DNA of 64,000 bases from Tetracladium setigerum (GCA_031472005.1 PZJY01000010.1:186001-250000), one strand, 5' to 3'. Positions 36,297 through 49,016 are shown, counted from the stretch's first letter. Notes: a model not told the origin generated them from the letters alone. Numbers and translations are program-made.

Positions 36297-37009
36297 TTGA
36301 TACAATGGGAAATATCAGTGTTTAAAGTGTGTGTTGAACGTTCCTCTTTGAGCTGGGATCGCGACTGCGCAGTCACTTGTTGCGGAGTTTCGGACACTTG
36401 AAACTTTGGCAGGAAGACACAAATATTTGATAAAACGAATTCAAATCAAATATCCCTATATCATCATGATTTTCCATATAAACGAGGTGCGAAGAAGTAG
36501 TGGGTCAAGAGGTCTGATCTTCCTACTCGTAATCATTGGCCAACGGAGCGTAAAATCTGGAAGCTTGACCATAATGCTTCAACTTTTTCCAGAATGATTG
36601 AGCTACAAGCCTACAACTCAATATGACTACTTTTAGCCTTAAGAAACTCCTGAGGGGCTTCTGATCTCTTATCTGTCTCATGTGATGGATTTCAGTGTAA
36701 TCAATCGGTGGTAAATTTCGACAGTGAAAACATTATTTGTAATTGCAGTTGGCAGACATAGAAAGCTAAAGCAATGAGTATCTTCCACTACTCTCAAGAA
36801 ACTGCTAAAGAGATCTTTTCTTCAATCGATTGCCCGTCTCAAAGTCAAAGAACAGTATCTAAACAAGCATAAATCGAATCTTTCAAACAAGCAATTTCCA
36901 ACTTCGATACTTGACTCGGAATGTAGAAATCCAACACTTCTCGCAGCATCCCCGAAACGAGTTTGGCTTATTTAAGTTTTTTATTGGCCGATATCAATAA
37001 AACACAAAA
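36297..37009. other. intergenic, no gene seen
   Basis: AT-rich, only short frames without support. Confidence 0.45.
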
Positions 37010-37497
37010 ATGTCAAAAACACTTGCTGTGGCACTACCGGTCAACAAGGGGGGTTCAATGGCCGAGGAAGTTTTGAGGAACACAGAGCTCGCCCAAAGTA
37101 CAATATCCGCGCCATCGCTCGCAACGTAGATTAAGAGCAATAAGCCAACTTAAGAAGAAGATCGATATCGTCCAAGACGATTTTCTTGACCATGCAACTC
37201 TTGAAGTAGCATTAACCGGTGTACATACCCTACGTCGCCGATGATGATATCGAGAAGTTCGTTTGCGCCATCCTGGCCAACTCAGATAAGTACGAGGGAC
37301 AATATTTTGGTGGCACGGCCGCTCTGTATACGCTCGAACGTCTTGTCACCATTCTTTTCAAGGCCACAGGGCGGTCAATTCGTTATGAGCAGGTCTTAGT
37401 TGACAAATTTCAGAAGAGTTTGCCATATTCGGGAGACACAGCCAGCACTTTTGTTGATATTGCAATTTCTAAGAAGATATTTGATACTTGGGCCTAA
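37010..37497 (+). pseudogene. NmrA-like NAD(P)-binding protein relic with internal deletion
   Basis: Pieces of an NmrA/HSCARG-like Rossmann protein in order. The start is MSKTLAVALPV, where the usual GATGxxG loop is replaced. YNIRAIARNVD follows in another frame and runs into stops. QLKKKIDIVQDDFLDHATLE and VALTGVHT follow in a third arrangement up to 37225. Then the C-terminal block begins (YIPYVADDDIEKFVCAILAN) and runs to a stop at 37497. The family is usually about 300 aa; here the central part between the ALTGVHT strand and the YIPYVA block is gone. Stops and frame changes plus the deletion make this a true pseudogene, not just a sequencing artefact. Confidence 0.75.
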
Positions 37498-38510
37498 AAC
37501 CTGAGAATTTCGTTAGCTGGGATGCTGAGAATGTTAGGAGTAAGCTTATAACTTTGGGACGGTGTTTGGAGGCACATCTTCTCTACTTGGAGTAGATAGT
37601 CCATCTAATAAGATTGGGACAAGAGATCATCCTAGTGAACATAGTCAGATTTATGGTACTAGGGAGTTGTAAAGCGATGGTAACCTTGAATTAAAGCAGA
37701 AGACATGAGAGATAGAGTGAAGAGTAATTGTTGGACGTGGAGAATTCCTAGAATAGGAAGGTGAAATCTCACGTGATTTTGGATTGATCAGCTCCGCCAA
37801 GATATATTCAACTCCTCCAAAATACAAACCACCAACCACATTTGTTGCGGAACCTTCCCCGCATACTGCAACTTCTCCCAATACAACAGAATCCTCAAGA
37901 GCGAAACAAAGAGCATTCTGCAATACCACACTTCCGATTGTATAATTTTCACGCAACCAACTTTGATCATTCTCTAGGTGGTTATGGGGTGAAGTTTGCC
38001 TCACTTCAATTCAATGCTTGGGTGCAACACCTTAAGCAAGTGGGCAGAACAAGTCGATTCCAGCTGAGAAGAATAAGCTCACACATAATTAGGCTGGTAA
38101 CTCAAAGAAAACTCTAATACTCGATAAACAGCAGCCAAAATAAGTGAGAAGACTGCATATTGGTGGTTGCTTATTTCTGCCAGTTGACTTTAGATGAAGT
38201 TATGAGCCCCTCGTTACTATATCCCCATTTACTTTGAAGTATCAAAACAGATCTTACAGACTTATTTGATGGTTAAAAGCATGAGTATGTATTATTTCAT
38301 TTCCCATCAAGGAGTGTGGGTGAGATATTCTCAGCTTATGTACTAATTAAATCATCAATCCCACACCAAAACTATCTCCCCCAAATAATTTGGCCAGCAG
38401 CCAAAGAAGAAGAAAAAGGTCACCATTTACATTAAATCAGTCAATTACCCTGCCATTTTCTGCTCCATCCTCCCGAGTCAAGTGCAGCCAACGGAGACTG
38501 AATTGTAGGA
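37498..38510. other. intergenic, no gene supported
   Basis: A minus-strand frame at 37651-38004 contains NALCFALEDSVVLGEVAVCG, faintly like the ALEDAAVLG helix of FAD monooxygenases. Nothing else supports a gene. 38140-38370 is AT-rich. Confidence 0.35.
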
Positions 38511-39085
38511 TTAATAGTGCCACTTGCCCTCACACCAATCCAAAGCATCGTAGTAACTCTTCTTGCTACAAACAAAAAGGTTAGTTAAGATCGGAGAAAG
38601 GGAAATAGAAATCTGCTTACCAATCCTTCTCGCAATAGTCTTTCTTGCTGTCATTGTTTCTCTTGTACTTGCATCCATCCTTACAACTCTTGTACTTGTA
38701 CTTCGCCTCTTTCTTGCACTTCTCCTCGTTTTCCTCATAGTACTAGAGAGACAGATTTGTCAGTAGAGGTCTCATCAAGTGCATGTAACATCAAAAAGTT
38801 GAGAAAGCTACTTACATCGTCGCACTTCTTCTTGCATTGCTTCTGGCACTGATCCTTGCCAAGGAGTGGGAATAGCCAGGAGAGAGTGCGGGTTTCGAGC
38901 TCCTCGGAGCGCTTATATCCTTTGTTACCCTCTTCGCATCTGCAGTCGCAATTGTTCTTGTTCCAAAGCCAGATGAATGTACGGGCTTCGAGTTGGTGTG
39001 CCTCCGGCTCTGGCTCCGGCATGGCATTGGGGATGGCGGTCGCAACAGCGACGAGAGAGAGGATGGCGACCTTTGAGAAGAGCAT
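38511..39085 (-). CDS. small secreted Lys/Cys-rich protein, candidate effector
   Basis: 148 aa from three exons: 38816-39085, 38621-38742 and 38511-38565 (donors GTAAGT and GTAAGC). Signal peptide MLFSKVAILSLVAVATAIPN is followed by an acidic pro-like stretch and possible processing sites (LEART, LETRT). The mature part has NCDCRCEEGNKGYKR, DQCQKQCKKKCDD, a Lys/Tyr/Cys stretch (KKEAKYKYKSCKDGCKYKRN) and WCEGKWHY at the end. It shares a C-x-C-[KR]-C element with the secreted protein at 35833, though overall similarity is low. No known family recognised. Secreted and probably disulphide-stabilised is supported; an effector role is inference. Confidence 0.75.
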
Positions 39086-42000
39086 GATGAATAGCGATGG
39101 TAGTTGTTTGTGAGAATTGAAGGAAGTGAATGTAGTGATGAGCAGATGAGTGCGGATGAAGAGTGATGGAAAGGGGGATTTGAGGAGGCTTTTATAGATT
39201 TATTTTATGGGTGTCACGATTTCTAAAATTCGAGTGGAATGTTGATCCCAAGCTATCTCAAGAGGGGTGCCTTCACACATTCCCAAATTCACGATGTATG
39301 AGTGCCTTAGGTCCGAATATCTTCGTTGTCAAGGGCCCGAATTCATGGGCGTTTTCCTTGGCAATGTACTCGATGTAGATGGCAAAGTAATCCGAGCTTG
39401 CGGACCAAACAAAATCAATTCTCCCCTCTCATTTCCACCATTTTGTCCCGAAGCCAGCGGTGAAGTTTAGCTGATGTTCGGAAGAAGGATTGTGGCTGCA
39501 TACTACTTGCACATAAATTCTCGTATTCAAACATATCCAAATGCGAGCTTTCGCCTCCTGTCCTTGGCATCAAGATCTCGTCCTTTCCATCGGCCTCCCA
39601 CATCAACTAGCCAAGGACTGTGCGTCACCTTACATTCCGAAAAACCTTGCAATTTAGCTGTTGATAACCGTCCATGCCAATCGCATTTCTCGATTTAAAG
39701 ATTGAGCGGGCTCGCCAAGAGCTACTTGAGAAACAACGTTCAATAAGCTCATGCACGAGCCGCTTTCGGGGATTTCCCCAGCTCATGGAACTTCTTAACC
39801 TTTAAGGTTAAGGGAATAAATGATCCGCATCCATTTTACAGGTTAAAAGGGACGGGAGGTGGAGATCGTCCCGCATAAGTTCGATGCAAGTCAGGCACCA
39901 AGTATCAGGCCACCCCTTCACATTGTTATCTTTTGCGGGGTCAGAGTTTCTTTGTTAACTACTTTTTTGCTGGCTTTCATCTGGCCCCGGTACATTATCT
40001 TGAGCAGATGTGCATCTTTAACGGATGGGTTGAGCAGCTGAAATGTTGAAAGGATATTGAGGTCAAGCTTTCCCCTTCGGTTCGATCGCCCGATTGTTGG
40101 ATTAAGTTGCGGTTCGCAATAATGCTGTGCATGCTCTTCTTCTGCTTGGTTCGGAGGTAAGTCCTCTGCAGCTGCGAGCTTTGCCTGGTTCTTATTGGAA
40201 GTGGGATAATGGAAATCTGAGCGTAGCCATGCACTTCATACAAAGGCGGTCTTCTTGCTCAGTGGTTCAGGGCATCTTTGAGTTCTACAGTATCAAACTC
40301 ATCCCGTAATCAGATGATAAGTCCTGCACTTCATACTGTAGTGTACCTGGGCGTCGCCCAAAATGTATATTGGTCCTCTGGACCAAAAATATGAGCTAGA
40401 ACTTCATGCAGAGGTTCGATCCGCGCCCGTTGTACAGTACGACCTCTTTACGGCTCGAGCTTTCGTCCTATTGAAAGATGAAACAAATCCTCCTGTGTGC
40501 TTTGTAGAGGGGATCATAGTCTTGTTTTCTGCCAGATGGCAGCGACTTTAGGTGTAGCTACTCCTAGTGAATTCGGTCGCTTGTGGCTATACTAAATGCC
40601 ACCAAAACGTAATGAACTATTACTGAACTTAGATCTAACCTGGCTGGAAGCACGGCGACCTGGCCGAAATTGGTAGAACTGTTTTGAAGATTCAGCGACA
40701 AGTTCCCCATGATTCTGAGAATGCAGATGAGGAAACTGGCGGGCTTAAATTGATAGAATAAGCCAATAACCTGATTAATTGGGTTTTATTTGTTAATTCC
40801 TGGTTGCTGTGGTATTATTTTGCATAGATTTTTCTTCAGAGCTAAATTTACGTGACGTATAGACTATCTTGAATACAAAGTAGCCCATGTCCATCATTGA
40901 ATTCCAAGGACGAGCCTAGATGCCAAGCATGGCCTTTCACGGGCAATCCTTTCTTCAGATCATTCGCTTGCAAAAATAGAAGTTAGCTGGAAACTTGTGC
41001 ATTTTCATGCAGCTGCATTGATGGATTGAGTAGGGTTAGAGTTCGTGACAGTAGTTACACCGACGAGCAATGCATGGACGCACTTGGACGAATTCGGGAG
41101 GTTGATCTCAAAGATTTGAAGGCCGGGATCTTGAGTTCTTGCCACTGGGTGCGGAAATAATCCGACTAGAAACCTTGGAGTGAAGAGGAGCAAAGAGGAT
41201 CAGGTTCGCCGTAACATGCAAGCACCCTTGGCACACCTCATTATCGTCGGATAACCAAGGGCCGTTCCATCTTCCTCATCAATGCTAGCGACTAGTAGTA
41301 CCACGTGCGGTGCCAGTGCACATATGTGTGGCCCGTTACTGTACTATCCTACTCCGTGCCGAATGTACTAATAGGGTAGGTCCGAAGTTGCTACTGTATG
41401 GGTGGCGATACTTGACAGCCAAATTTCAGTGTAGATTAGAGATAAGTTCAGGCCCACATATTACATTCGGCGTGGAGGGGAAAGTAGCTGAAAGGTACAG
41501 TATTTTGGAGATTCTGCATCGACATGGAGACAGCGGTCCTTAGCAAATCAGACAATGCTATGATGAACAGGCTAACCTCGGGGTATTTAAAGTAACCTCA
41601 ACCGTATTATTAGCTTCCTCTTGTACTGTTCAAGATTTCGGGGCAATGTCCGCTAACCAGTGATCGCGCACTTGGTCGCTCAAACTAGTCACCTAACTCT
41701 TGTCCCTGACAGCCTTCATCCGGTTGCAAAAAAAAGCACAGCCCTTGTCAAAACTCTTCGGAGATCCCCATAATGAGTCTTTAGTACCTGAACAGTGAAA
41801 TCTAGAACTTGAACAGAAGCGGGGAAAGTGTAAAGTTCTTCGGCATTGATCAAGTCATACTTCCGGGTGAATAATGGCTTCACGAATCGCAAATAAACCA
41901 ACCTTCGGGGGCAAGTGAGGGAATTCTTAAGGTGGCGAGGCATTTGCCTTCGTCCTCAAGCAGGTCTCGAAGAGGAAACTTCCATGCGCATACTTGCCCC

Positions 42001-44061
42001 CAATAGTGATTCGAGGACTCTCAGCATTTACTTGTGCCAGCTTTCTCCATACATCAATGCAAAAATGGCCTGATCACTTCACAAGTAAATCCATCGACCA
42101 CTAAAAGTAAAGCCACAATATCATGCCTTCAAGATAAATATACATAGTTAGGTAAAAGTTACGTATTGGTTTTTGTCTCAAGTTCACCTCTTTCAATTGG
42201 CAGTCTGACACTATCAGGCTCTTTCGCAAACTTCTTCATAGAGCTTCCAGATTTTGATTTAGTTGTAGTAAAAGTCAACTACCTCATCACAGATTTGGTT
42301 GTTTGCCACTATCTCAATAGTTCCAGCGGCTGAGAGAACAAAGCTGCTTGCGTAGAGACCAGCAGATCCTTCAGGTGCCTAGACGGGTTGGTACCATCCG
42401 ATAGGTGGGTGTGTTGAACATTAACTATCATGGCAATTTTCCCTTCTATCATGAATGAACAAATAGGAAAGCTAGTAGTAGGGTATCTAGAGACTGACCG
42501 GACTTCCCCACGCCAAGGCAATCGATCAGAAGCCTTGCCTAAAAGTGCTGCATCTAAAGGCTTGTCAAAGCTGCGGCTAAGCTGATAGATTTCAAGTATA
42601 CTGAAAAAGATACATTGACATTCGTAGATCCTTTTGTATTGACTGATTGAATAAGACTTTCAGACAAGGTCACCAGGGAAAGAGTGCCTCTCGGGAGACA
42701 AGCGATCCGTTAATACTCTGTTGATCTTCTCAAAGCCCTGCCAGCTTCGTTCCGGGAATCATTGAATTCAGCAGGGAACTTCACATTCCAAGATGGAGCT
42801 TGTTCTGCTCAAGGAATCCTTCGCTTAGCGATGCTTTGCCAAGCCCGTTTTCCATCCATACATGTTCCACCCCCGCACCAAAAACTGTTGAAAAGGGCCT
42901 TGAGATGATGTACGCTGTCTGTTCAATTCTATAAACCAAGTATTAACCATTAAAAAGGCCGAGGAATAAAACGATTTTTGGTTCAGTCATTTGGAATCAT
43001 ATCCGCACTGCTTTCGTTGATGGCTGAAGGGTATGAAGGAAGCGAACGCCAAGCACCACGATGATTCTATTTGATATATACTTTTTGAATCTGGGTTTGT
43101 TTCCATCAGGTGCTTCCCCGCGGATCTCCTTATACCAAGAAATCCTAATTCTTACCTTGGTCTGTTATGTTTCCAACTGGGAGTACCAGGTCATGCGGTT
43201 CCCCAGTTCGAAGTGTGTTTCATGTTTACCTACTCTTTTCCTTGCACAATCGAATGTGCTATTCCGCCAGCCGTCGTCTTCTGTTCTCAACACCTTTTCG
43301 TTTTCGTTTCAATCGGAATGCTGATACCAGTTTCTTCTCTCTGTCTACCACTCACTCATCCTCAAAGCCTTTGCCTCTTCCGCGAGCTCCTCCTAGATCG
43401 CCGAGACCTCAATCCCACACACATAAACCTCTTGCTACAAATTAGATTCGGCCACGGCCGTTGGCAGATATTGAGAAGTGGGACATGGAAGGAGATCCAG
43501 AGTTCAAGGAAGGTGACAAAGAGCGCGAAGAGATCGCGAAGTTGAAGTATTCTAGTCTGTCAGACGAGACTTTGCCTCGAAGACTGAAACGTAAATATCA
43601 GTGTGGGAGGCTCAGCCAAATTGTTCCTTCAATCCAACATTTTCACTTCCCCAAATCGCCATACCATTATTAACGAGAAGCAAATAATATTTGTATATCT
43701 CTTCTCATATTTGTGCTATCGTTCTAGTTTCCTTCCGGCATCATATCATCCTCAACAATTCTATCAAAAATGATTCACCTACACCGACACACAAAAATCT
43801 CAATCCTTTATCACCACCCTCCCCGCCACTTCAATATCTCTTTCCCACACCATTTTCTTCTCAAAAATTCGATCAAAACACGAAATACCTCAATAGAACA
43901 CCCAAAACAGATATCAACAGCTCAAACTTCACTTCAGCATCTCTATCCCAGATCATACTACTCCCCTCCGTATCACCAGACCTCCATACAAGAACGATTC
44001 ATATGTCTCCACCATTCCAACAAACCCATCAACAACCCGTCCTCCCATCCAAATTCCCATC
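39086..44061. other. 5-kb gene-poor stretch
   Basis: No frame with convincing motif or splice structure on either strand. The composition suggests decayed sequence, but no named relic could be tied down. 43690-44060 is C/A-rich low complexity, giving spurious Pro/Ser/His-rich frames. The right end holds 3' sequence of the M24 peptidase. Confidence 0.4.
39189..39196 (-). promoter_or_regulatory. TATA box of the Lys/Cys-rich secreted protein gene
   Basis: On the minus strand TATAAAAG, about 105 bp upstream of the start codon at 39085, the same spacing as in the other candidate effector gene. Confidence 0.6.
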
Positions 44062-45772
44062 TCAAAGTTCAAACTGCAATGCAGCCTCTGTCGGGGATTC
44101 AATCACATGAAACTTCTCCTGCCGACCAACCACCCAATCCCATCCTTCATCAGCAGAAACCCAATAAATATCCTCTTCCTGATAAAAATTGACGGTATAG
44201 TTCCGCTCAGGCACGAAGTGTTCCGCGTACAGCTCCACGCTGTAGTATGTTTGGTTCAGGAGAGGTAGGTCACCGAGGATTTCGACTTTGTCTTGGAGGT
44301 TTGTCATACCTGTGTTTTATCAGTGTTATGAAATTAGGGATTGAAAACCGACTCTAACGAAAGAGAAAGAAATGGAGGTGAGGAGGTATAGAAAGAAAGA
44401 AAAAACAAAAACATACCAATGAGCGTCCCAGCTGAATGTCCCCAATCCCCAATCGGATGCGAATAAACCTTCCCCTCCAACCCCTCATTCCGCATCTGCC
44501 TCAAGCTCTCCTTCAAAATCTCATTCCCTGACAATCCAACCTTCATATTCTCCTTGACGATATCCTGCAATCGATTGGCCTTCTTCAAGCCATCTTGCAG
44601 CGATTGTGGGATATCTTTGGCACTTTGGCCGGGGTGGAGGACATAGGCTAAATGTTGCGTGTCGGTGTTCAATCCCATGGCCGTGACGCCGAAATCTACG
44701 TGGAGGATGTCGCCGTAGGTGATGATATTGCGGGTGTTGTTGTTATCCTCATCTTCGGTATTTGGGCCTAGGATGGTGACGTCGGGTTGGAACCAGGTAG
44801 TGTAGTTATGGAGTTGGATTAGCTCGCGGAGGTACCATTCTACATCCTATATTGGCAGTTTCAGTCAGAGATTCATATCGTTTCTCTCTTTAACCTTCCT
44901 CCTCCATCTTCAAAAGCAAAAGAAGAAGAAGAAGAAGAAGAAGAAGAAGCAGCAGCAAAAGATAAAGAAAAGGAGATAGAAAAAGACACAACATACCACC
45001 GTAGTAGTAACACCCGGCTTAATAACCTTTCCACTGAATCCCACCTCAATCATCTTCCAAGCCGTCTCCTGCATCTTCCTATACCACTCCAACCTCCCCA
45101 CGGGCATCGTAGCAATAACCTCCACAGCAACCATCCGCTCCACCACCAACCTCTCCCTCCACCGCCCATCCAACCTCACCAACAAATTATCCAACTCTCC
45201 CGCATGCAACCCCGAACTAAACGCCACATCCGAATCAACATTAACTACGATACTACCTGGGTTCTCACGGGCGAGCACGGCGTTGACATCGGTCCAGATG
45301 CTGGGCGTGTTGTCGATCCAGCTGTATGAGGATGGGGAGCCGGTGGTGGCGTTGGCGATGAAGAGGTCGATTGTGCGACGGCGTGCTGAGAATTGTGTTG
45401 CTTTTTTCAAGGACCAGAATGCGGTGTCTTCGGCGTATTCTTTCTGGCTCATCTTTTTTTGTTATTTACTGCGTCAGCTGGAAGGACTCTCAAAGTAGGT
45501 ACAGTAAAGTTATGTACTCCTAGGGAATGAGGGTAGTGAGAGAGAAAGAGAGAGAGTAGCAAACGAACCAGCCAAGCACCAACACCATACTTCTGAAGGA
45601 CTCTTGGAATATTCTCTCGACGTTCTCTCATCCACCCATCTTGAATTTCGCTTTGTTCGCGTAGAGTGGGGAGTTTGTGAATTTGGGGATTATCAAGATG
45701 ACGGTGAGACGCTACGACATATCCTGATGCCAGCAGTTGAATGAATACAGTCTTAACGAAAGAGAGGTGCAT
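44062..45772 (-). CDS. secreted M24-family (creatinase/Xaa-Pro peptidase-like) protein
   Basis: 445 aa from exons 45569-45772, 44997-45452, 44417-44846 and 44062-44309; all phases agree. Signal peptide region HLSFVKTVFIQLLASGYVVA. The creatinase-type N-domain includes VLQKYGVGAWLMSQKEYAED, built across intron 1. The pita-bread M24 domain includes ITYGDILHVDFGVTAMGLNT (first metal Asp and second Asp), then SHPIGDWGHSAGTLIG, then YYSVELYAEHFVPE, where family members carry the distal metal Glu. The His-x-Gly positions look altered compared with canonical aminopeptidase P (VYSHPIGDWGHSAG), so substrate and activity are uncertain. Likely an extracellular peptidase or inactive relative. Intron 2 has an AAG repeat. 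No frame damage. Confidence 0.85.
44921..44949. repeat. AAG microsatellite in an intron
   Basis: About nine AAG units inside intron 2 of the M24 peptidase gene. On the coding strand it is a CTT tract. Confidence 0.9.
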
Positions 45773-46253
45773 TTTGGGGTACTTGAAAATTTCACTTATA
45801 TCATGTTACTTAGGTATAAATGATTTATATGAGATGATGGGTCAAGGATGGTCGTTGAGGGTGAACATCCATTTATGAGCTTTTGGTTTCGGTAAATCCT
45901 AATGAGGAAGGTGGAGGGTTGCAGAATGGTCAGTTATTTTATTCCACGGTATCACGTGGTATGCCTTAATAGGTAATCTTACACCTACTTATCTCTAGAA
46001 GGTAGGTATAATCATAAAAATAATTCTCTCAATGTCTTTTTTGTCTTCCTTTTTCTTTTCTGCTTCTTTACCTACTTCCTTCCGAGCCAACCAATCTATT
46101 CTTGCATTTTAATCGTCCTCCCTCATCACCATCCTCATCTTTCCCCTTCAAAAATGCATAAAACAAGCGGAACTCACTCGTCAGACCCAGCAAAAGTTTC
46201 TATCAATCAAAACCTCACAGCCCCAGAGCACCTTACCTACCTAGAAAGATAAT

Positions 46254-48454
46254 CTACGACTTCGCCCCCACCAACCCCAATTCCCTATAAAACGCCTCGC
46301 TACTCGGCTCCCTCCCCAAAAACCCCTTCAGCGTCGTCATCTCATCCTGCGCTCCACCCTTCTCCAGAACCATATGCCTATACCTCCTCCCCTGCACGCC
46401 ATCCATCGGATCCTTCTTGAACACGGAGTAGAACATATCAGCCGAGTAGACCTGACTGCTCAAGTAGCCGTAGTACCCAGCATCATAACCACCGATAAGA
46501 TGAGAGAATGTCGCTTGGCCATTACCCCAGTTTGACGGACTGCCATCGGCTTCGGGACCCTTGAGGCCGGAGATTTGCGTGCGGAGGTCGTTGTAGAGGG
46601 ACGAGAGGTCGAAATCGACTGCGGCTTGGTGGGTGGATGGGTATGGATGGTCATGTCGAAGATGCCGAAATGGAGTTGGCGGAGGTTGAAAAGTGCATCG
46701 TTGACATGTTTGACTGCGATTTGCTTCTCAATCAGCTCATCTGGGATTTGAGCGCCAGTTTCCCAATGCGAGCTTAGGGACTTGAGTTGTGAAGGAGTCC
46801 AGCACCAGTTCTCCAACATCTGACTTGGCGCTTCGACGAAATCGCGCACGACGGATGTTCCATGGAAACGAGCGTACTGAGTGCGAGCGGCAAGATCGTG
46901 GATGCCGTGGCCGAGTTCGTGGAACAGAGTAACGACTTCGTCGTGTTTGAGAAGGGAGGGTTTGGTGGCCGTTGGCTTGGAGAAATTGCAGACGAGAGCG
47001 GTGGCAGGGTAGCGGCGGGTGCCGTTCTTTTGGATGAAGCCGGGTTGGAGGGAGAAGTTGGCTGCGTGTGGATATTTGCCGCTGCGGGGGTGAAGATCAA
47101 GGTAGAGGTAGCCAACGAAGGACCCGCCTTCTGCCTCGTCGTCCCAGACGCTGAAGATTTTGACGTCTTCGTGCCAGGCGATGTCTTTCCCTTCACCGGA
47201 TTCTATACTATTAGCCGAGTCTGCAAATTGGAGCAAGAAACCTACCAGCAACAGCTGTGCGAGCTTCGGCGTCAAGCTCGACAAACACAAATCCAAACAA
47301 CTCCTCAAAGATGTGAAGCATGCCTTCAATAGTTGACTTCAATGGGAAGTAGTTGGCAACTTCACTCTCATCAATAGAAAACTCCTTCTCGCGTTGAAGA
47401 CGATCGTAGAATCTATGATCCCAAAGATAGTAGTTTCCATCATTGGCAGCCTCAATACCCCTGGCCTTCATATCGGCCTGCTTGATCGACTTGAGATGCT
47501 CAATCTCCTTGACACCACCAGCAGCAAGTTGGGATCTTAGATCCGCCAAGAAGTCATTGACTGTCTTGGGCGTCTTGGCCATCTTGTCTTCAATTCTGAA
47601 TGAAGCATGATCTGGATATCCAAGAAGTCTGGCAGCTTCATCTCGAAGGACGATAGCTTCGGTGAAGATTGGAACGTTTTGATTGCACTTTACACATTAG
47701 TTTCATTCACCTTTCTCACCTGTCTCCATACATACCTTATTCTCGTTTTCAATAAACACCGTCTTTCTCGTCTCGGCATCCAACGCAAACTTCAAGGTAG
47801 GGAACAAATCCGGATACTTGAAACTCAAGCGAACCTTGCCCTCATTCTCGCCCGTCCCCTTCTCCAAAGTCGAAATGACATCTTCAGGCACCCCTTCCAA
47901 CTCCTTCAACGTAAACCAGAGGCCTCCATTTTCCTCATTCAAATTCTTCTGGAAGGTAATGGCAAGCTGACTCAAACGCTTCTTAATCTCCTTGAACCTA
48001 TCCCTATCCTTGCCCTCTGGTATGCCCAATCCATTCCGGATGTACGACTTCCTCTCCTTCTCCAACAACCTCTGACTCTCCGGGTCCAGCTTCTCCTTCT
48101 TCTGATAGGCCGCCTCAACGAGCTTATAGATATCCTCTCTCATGGCCGCCTCAATGCCGAAATCATCCATGATCTGCTCCGCTTTGGTAGACGCATCTCT
48201 GAGCTCGCTCTCCGCGGACACGGCTTGGTAGAAGCCAATGATGCGCGTTTGCAGGGAGCTCGCATTCTCATCCTCAATCATCGGCTTGAGGACATTAGCA
48301 AAGGTAGCTTGCTCCGGAGTGATCTCCTTCGCAATCGTGTCGAGAATACTGCGAGAATGCTCGCAGATCTTCTTCGCATCTGCCACCAAGCTGTCGGCTG
48401 TCGCGGTGAAAGAGGGAGGGGCCTGGGAGGCTTCTTGTAGGCGGTGGGAGCCAT
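46254..48454 (-). CDS. PRD1: M3 metallopeptidase, thimet oligopeptidase/saccharolysin type
   Basis: Zinc oligopeptidase degrading short peptides, cytosolic or mitochondrial in relatives. Exons 47736-48454, 47246-47687 and 46254-47202. Seen: the helical N-domain (QNVPIFTEAIVLRDEAARLL), then FSVWDDEAEGGSFVGYLYLD, the zinc site VTLFHELGHGIHD (HExxH), the third-ligand region VEAPSQMLENW, and the C-terminal GYYGYLSSQVYSADMFYSVF. Two frame breaks each fit one lost base: just after the start (GGG run 48426-48430; MAPTAYKK and the following SFTATADSLVADAKK lie in different frames), and at 46632-46637 after FDMTIHT, before QAAVDFDLSSLYNDLRTQI. Across them the protein is about 703 aa, the family length. 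The start frame is open further upstream, with a hydrophobic stretch. Confidence 0.92.
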
Positions 48455-49016
48455 GCTGGAGTTTGTGATGGGACGCACGAAGGAGGATGGGTGGTAGGAG
48501 ATGGGACGGAGTTGGTGGAGGAGCGAAGTCACTCGGGGGAAGAGGCGAGTGGGAGCCAGGATTATTATAGCAGTGAAGAGGACAACTGCTATGATGATCA
48601 AACGACGGGATTGTGTGCTGAAGAGGAGCGCCAGGGTGGAGCCAGGTGGGCGTGAATAGACGCCCGGGTATATGAGATGGGTGTTGACCTTTGCAGAGTG
48701 CTGAGGTGAGAGGTTATAGTGGTGGAGTATATGCTCAAGGGGTGGGAGGTAGGGAAAAGGCGAAGGTTGTGGTTGTCGTTGCGACACGTTGAAACAAACG
48801 ACGATAACCCAGTGTGAAGCCTCACTCGGGGCGGGAGCTGGGCTGCAGCTCCGAGCTGCGATTGCAGGGGGCACAGATGCTCAGATCTGGGGATCTCGGA
48901 TGCCAATCTTTCAGGAACCACGAAAATGAGAGCTCCAATTCCATGACAACCACAACATCAAAATCACAACCTCCGACACACAGCACAGAACCAAAAGAAC
49001 AACACCAAACATCATA
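48455..49016. promoter_or_regulatory. divergent promoter region, M3 peptidase / STEEP1-domain gene
   Basis: 562 bp between divergent start codons. The minus-strand frame upstream of the M3 start stays open through most of it and could encode an N-terminal extension. Plus-strand 48945-49015 is CA-rich, typical of a leader. Confidence 0.45.

Noticed and set aside
37651..38004. Minus-strand frame with an ALEDSVVLGEV segment, like FAD monooxygenases
   Set aside because: Only one short resemblance; no FAD-binding motif nearby on that strand.
40410..40430. tRNA B-box-like GGTTCGATCC
   Set aside because: Flanks do not pair into a T stem and no A box lies at the right distance.
43691..44192. Overlapping Pro/Ser/His-rich plus-strand frames
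   Set aside because: Low-complexity C/A-rich DNA at the 3' side of the M24 peptidase; two frames open at once.
47607..48440. 277-codon plus-strand frame opposite the M3 peptidase
   Set aside because: Antisense shadow of the conserved M3 exon; Leu/Arg-rich with no family resemblance.
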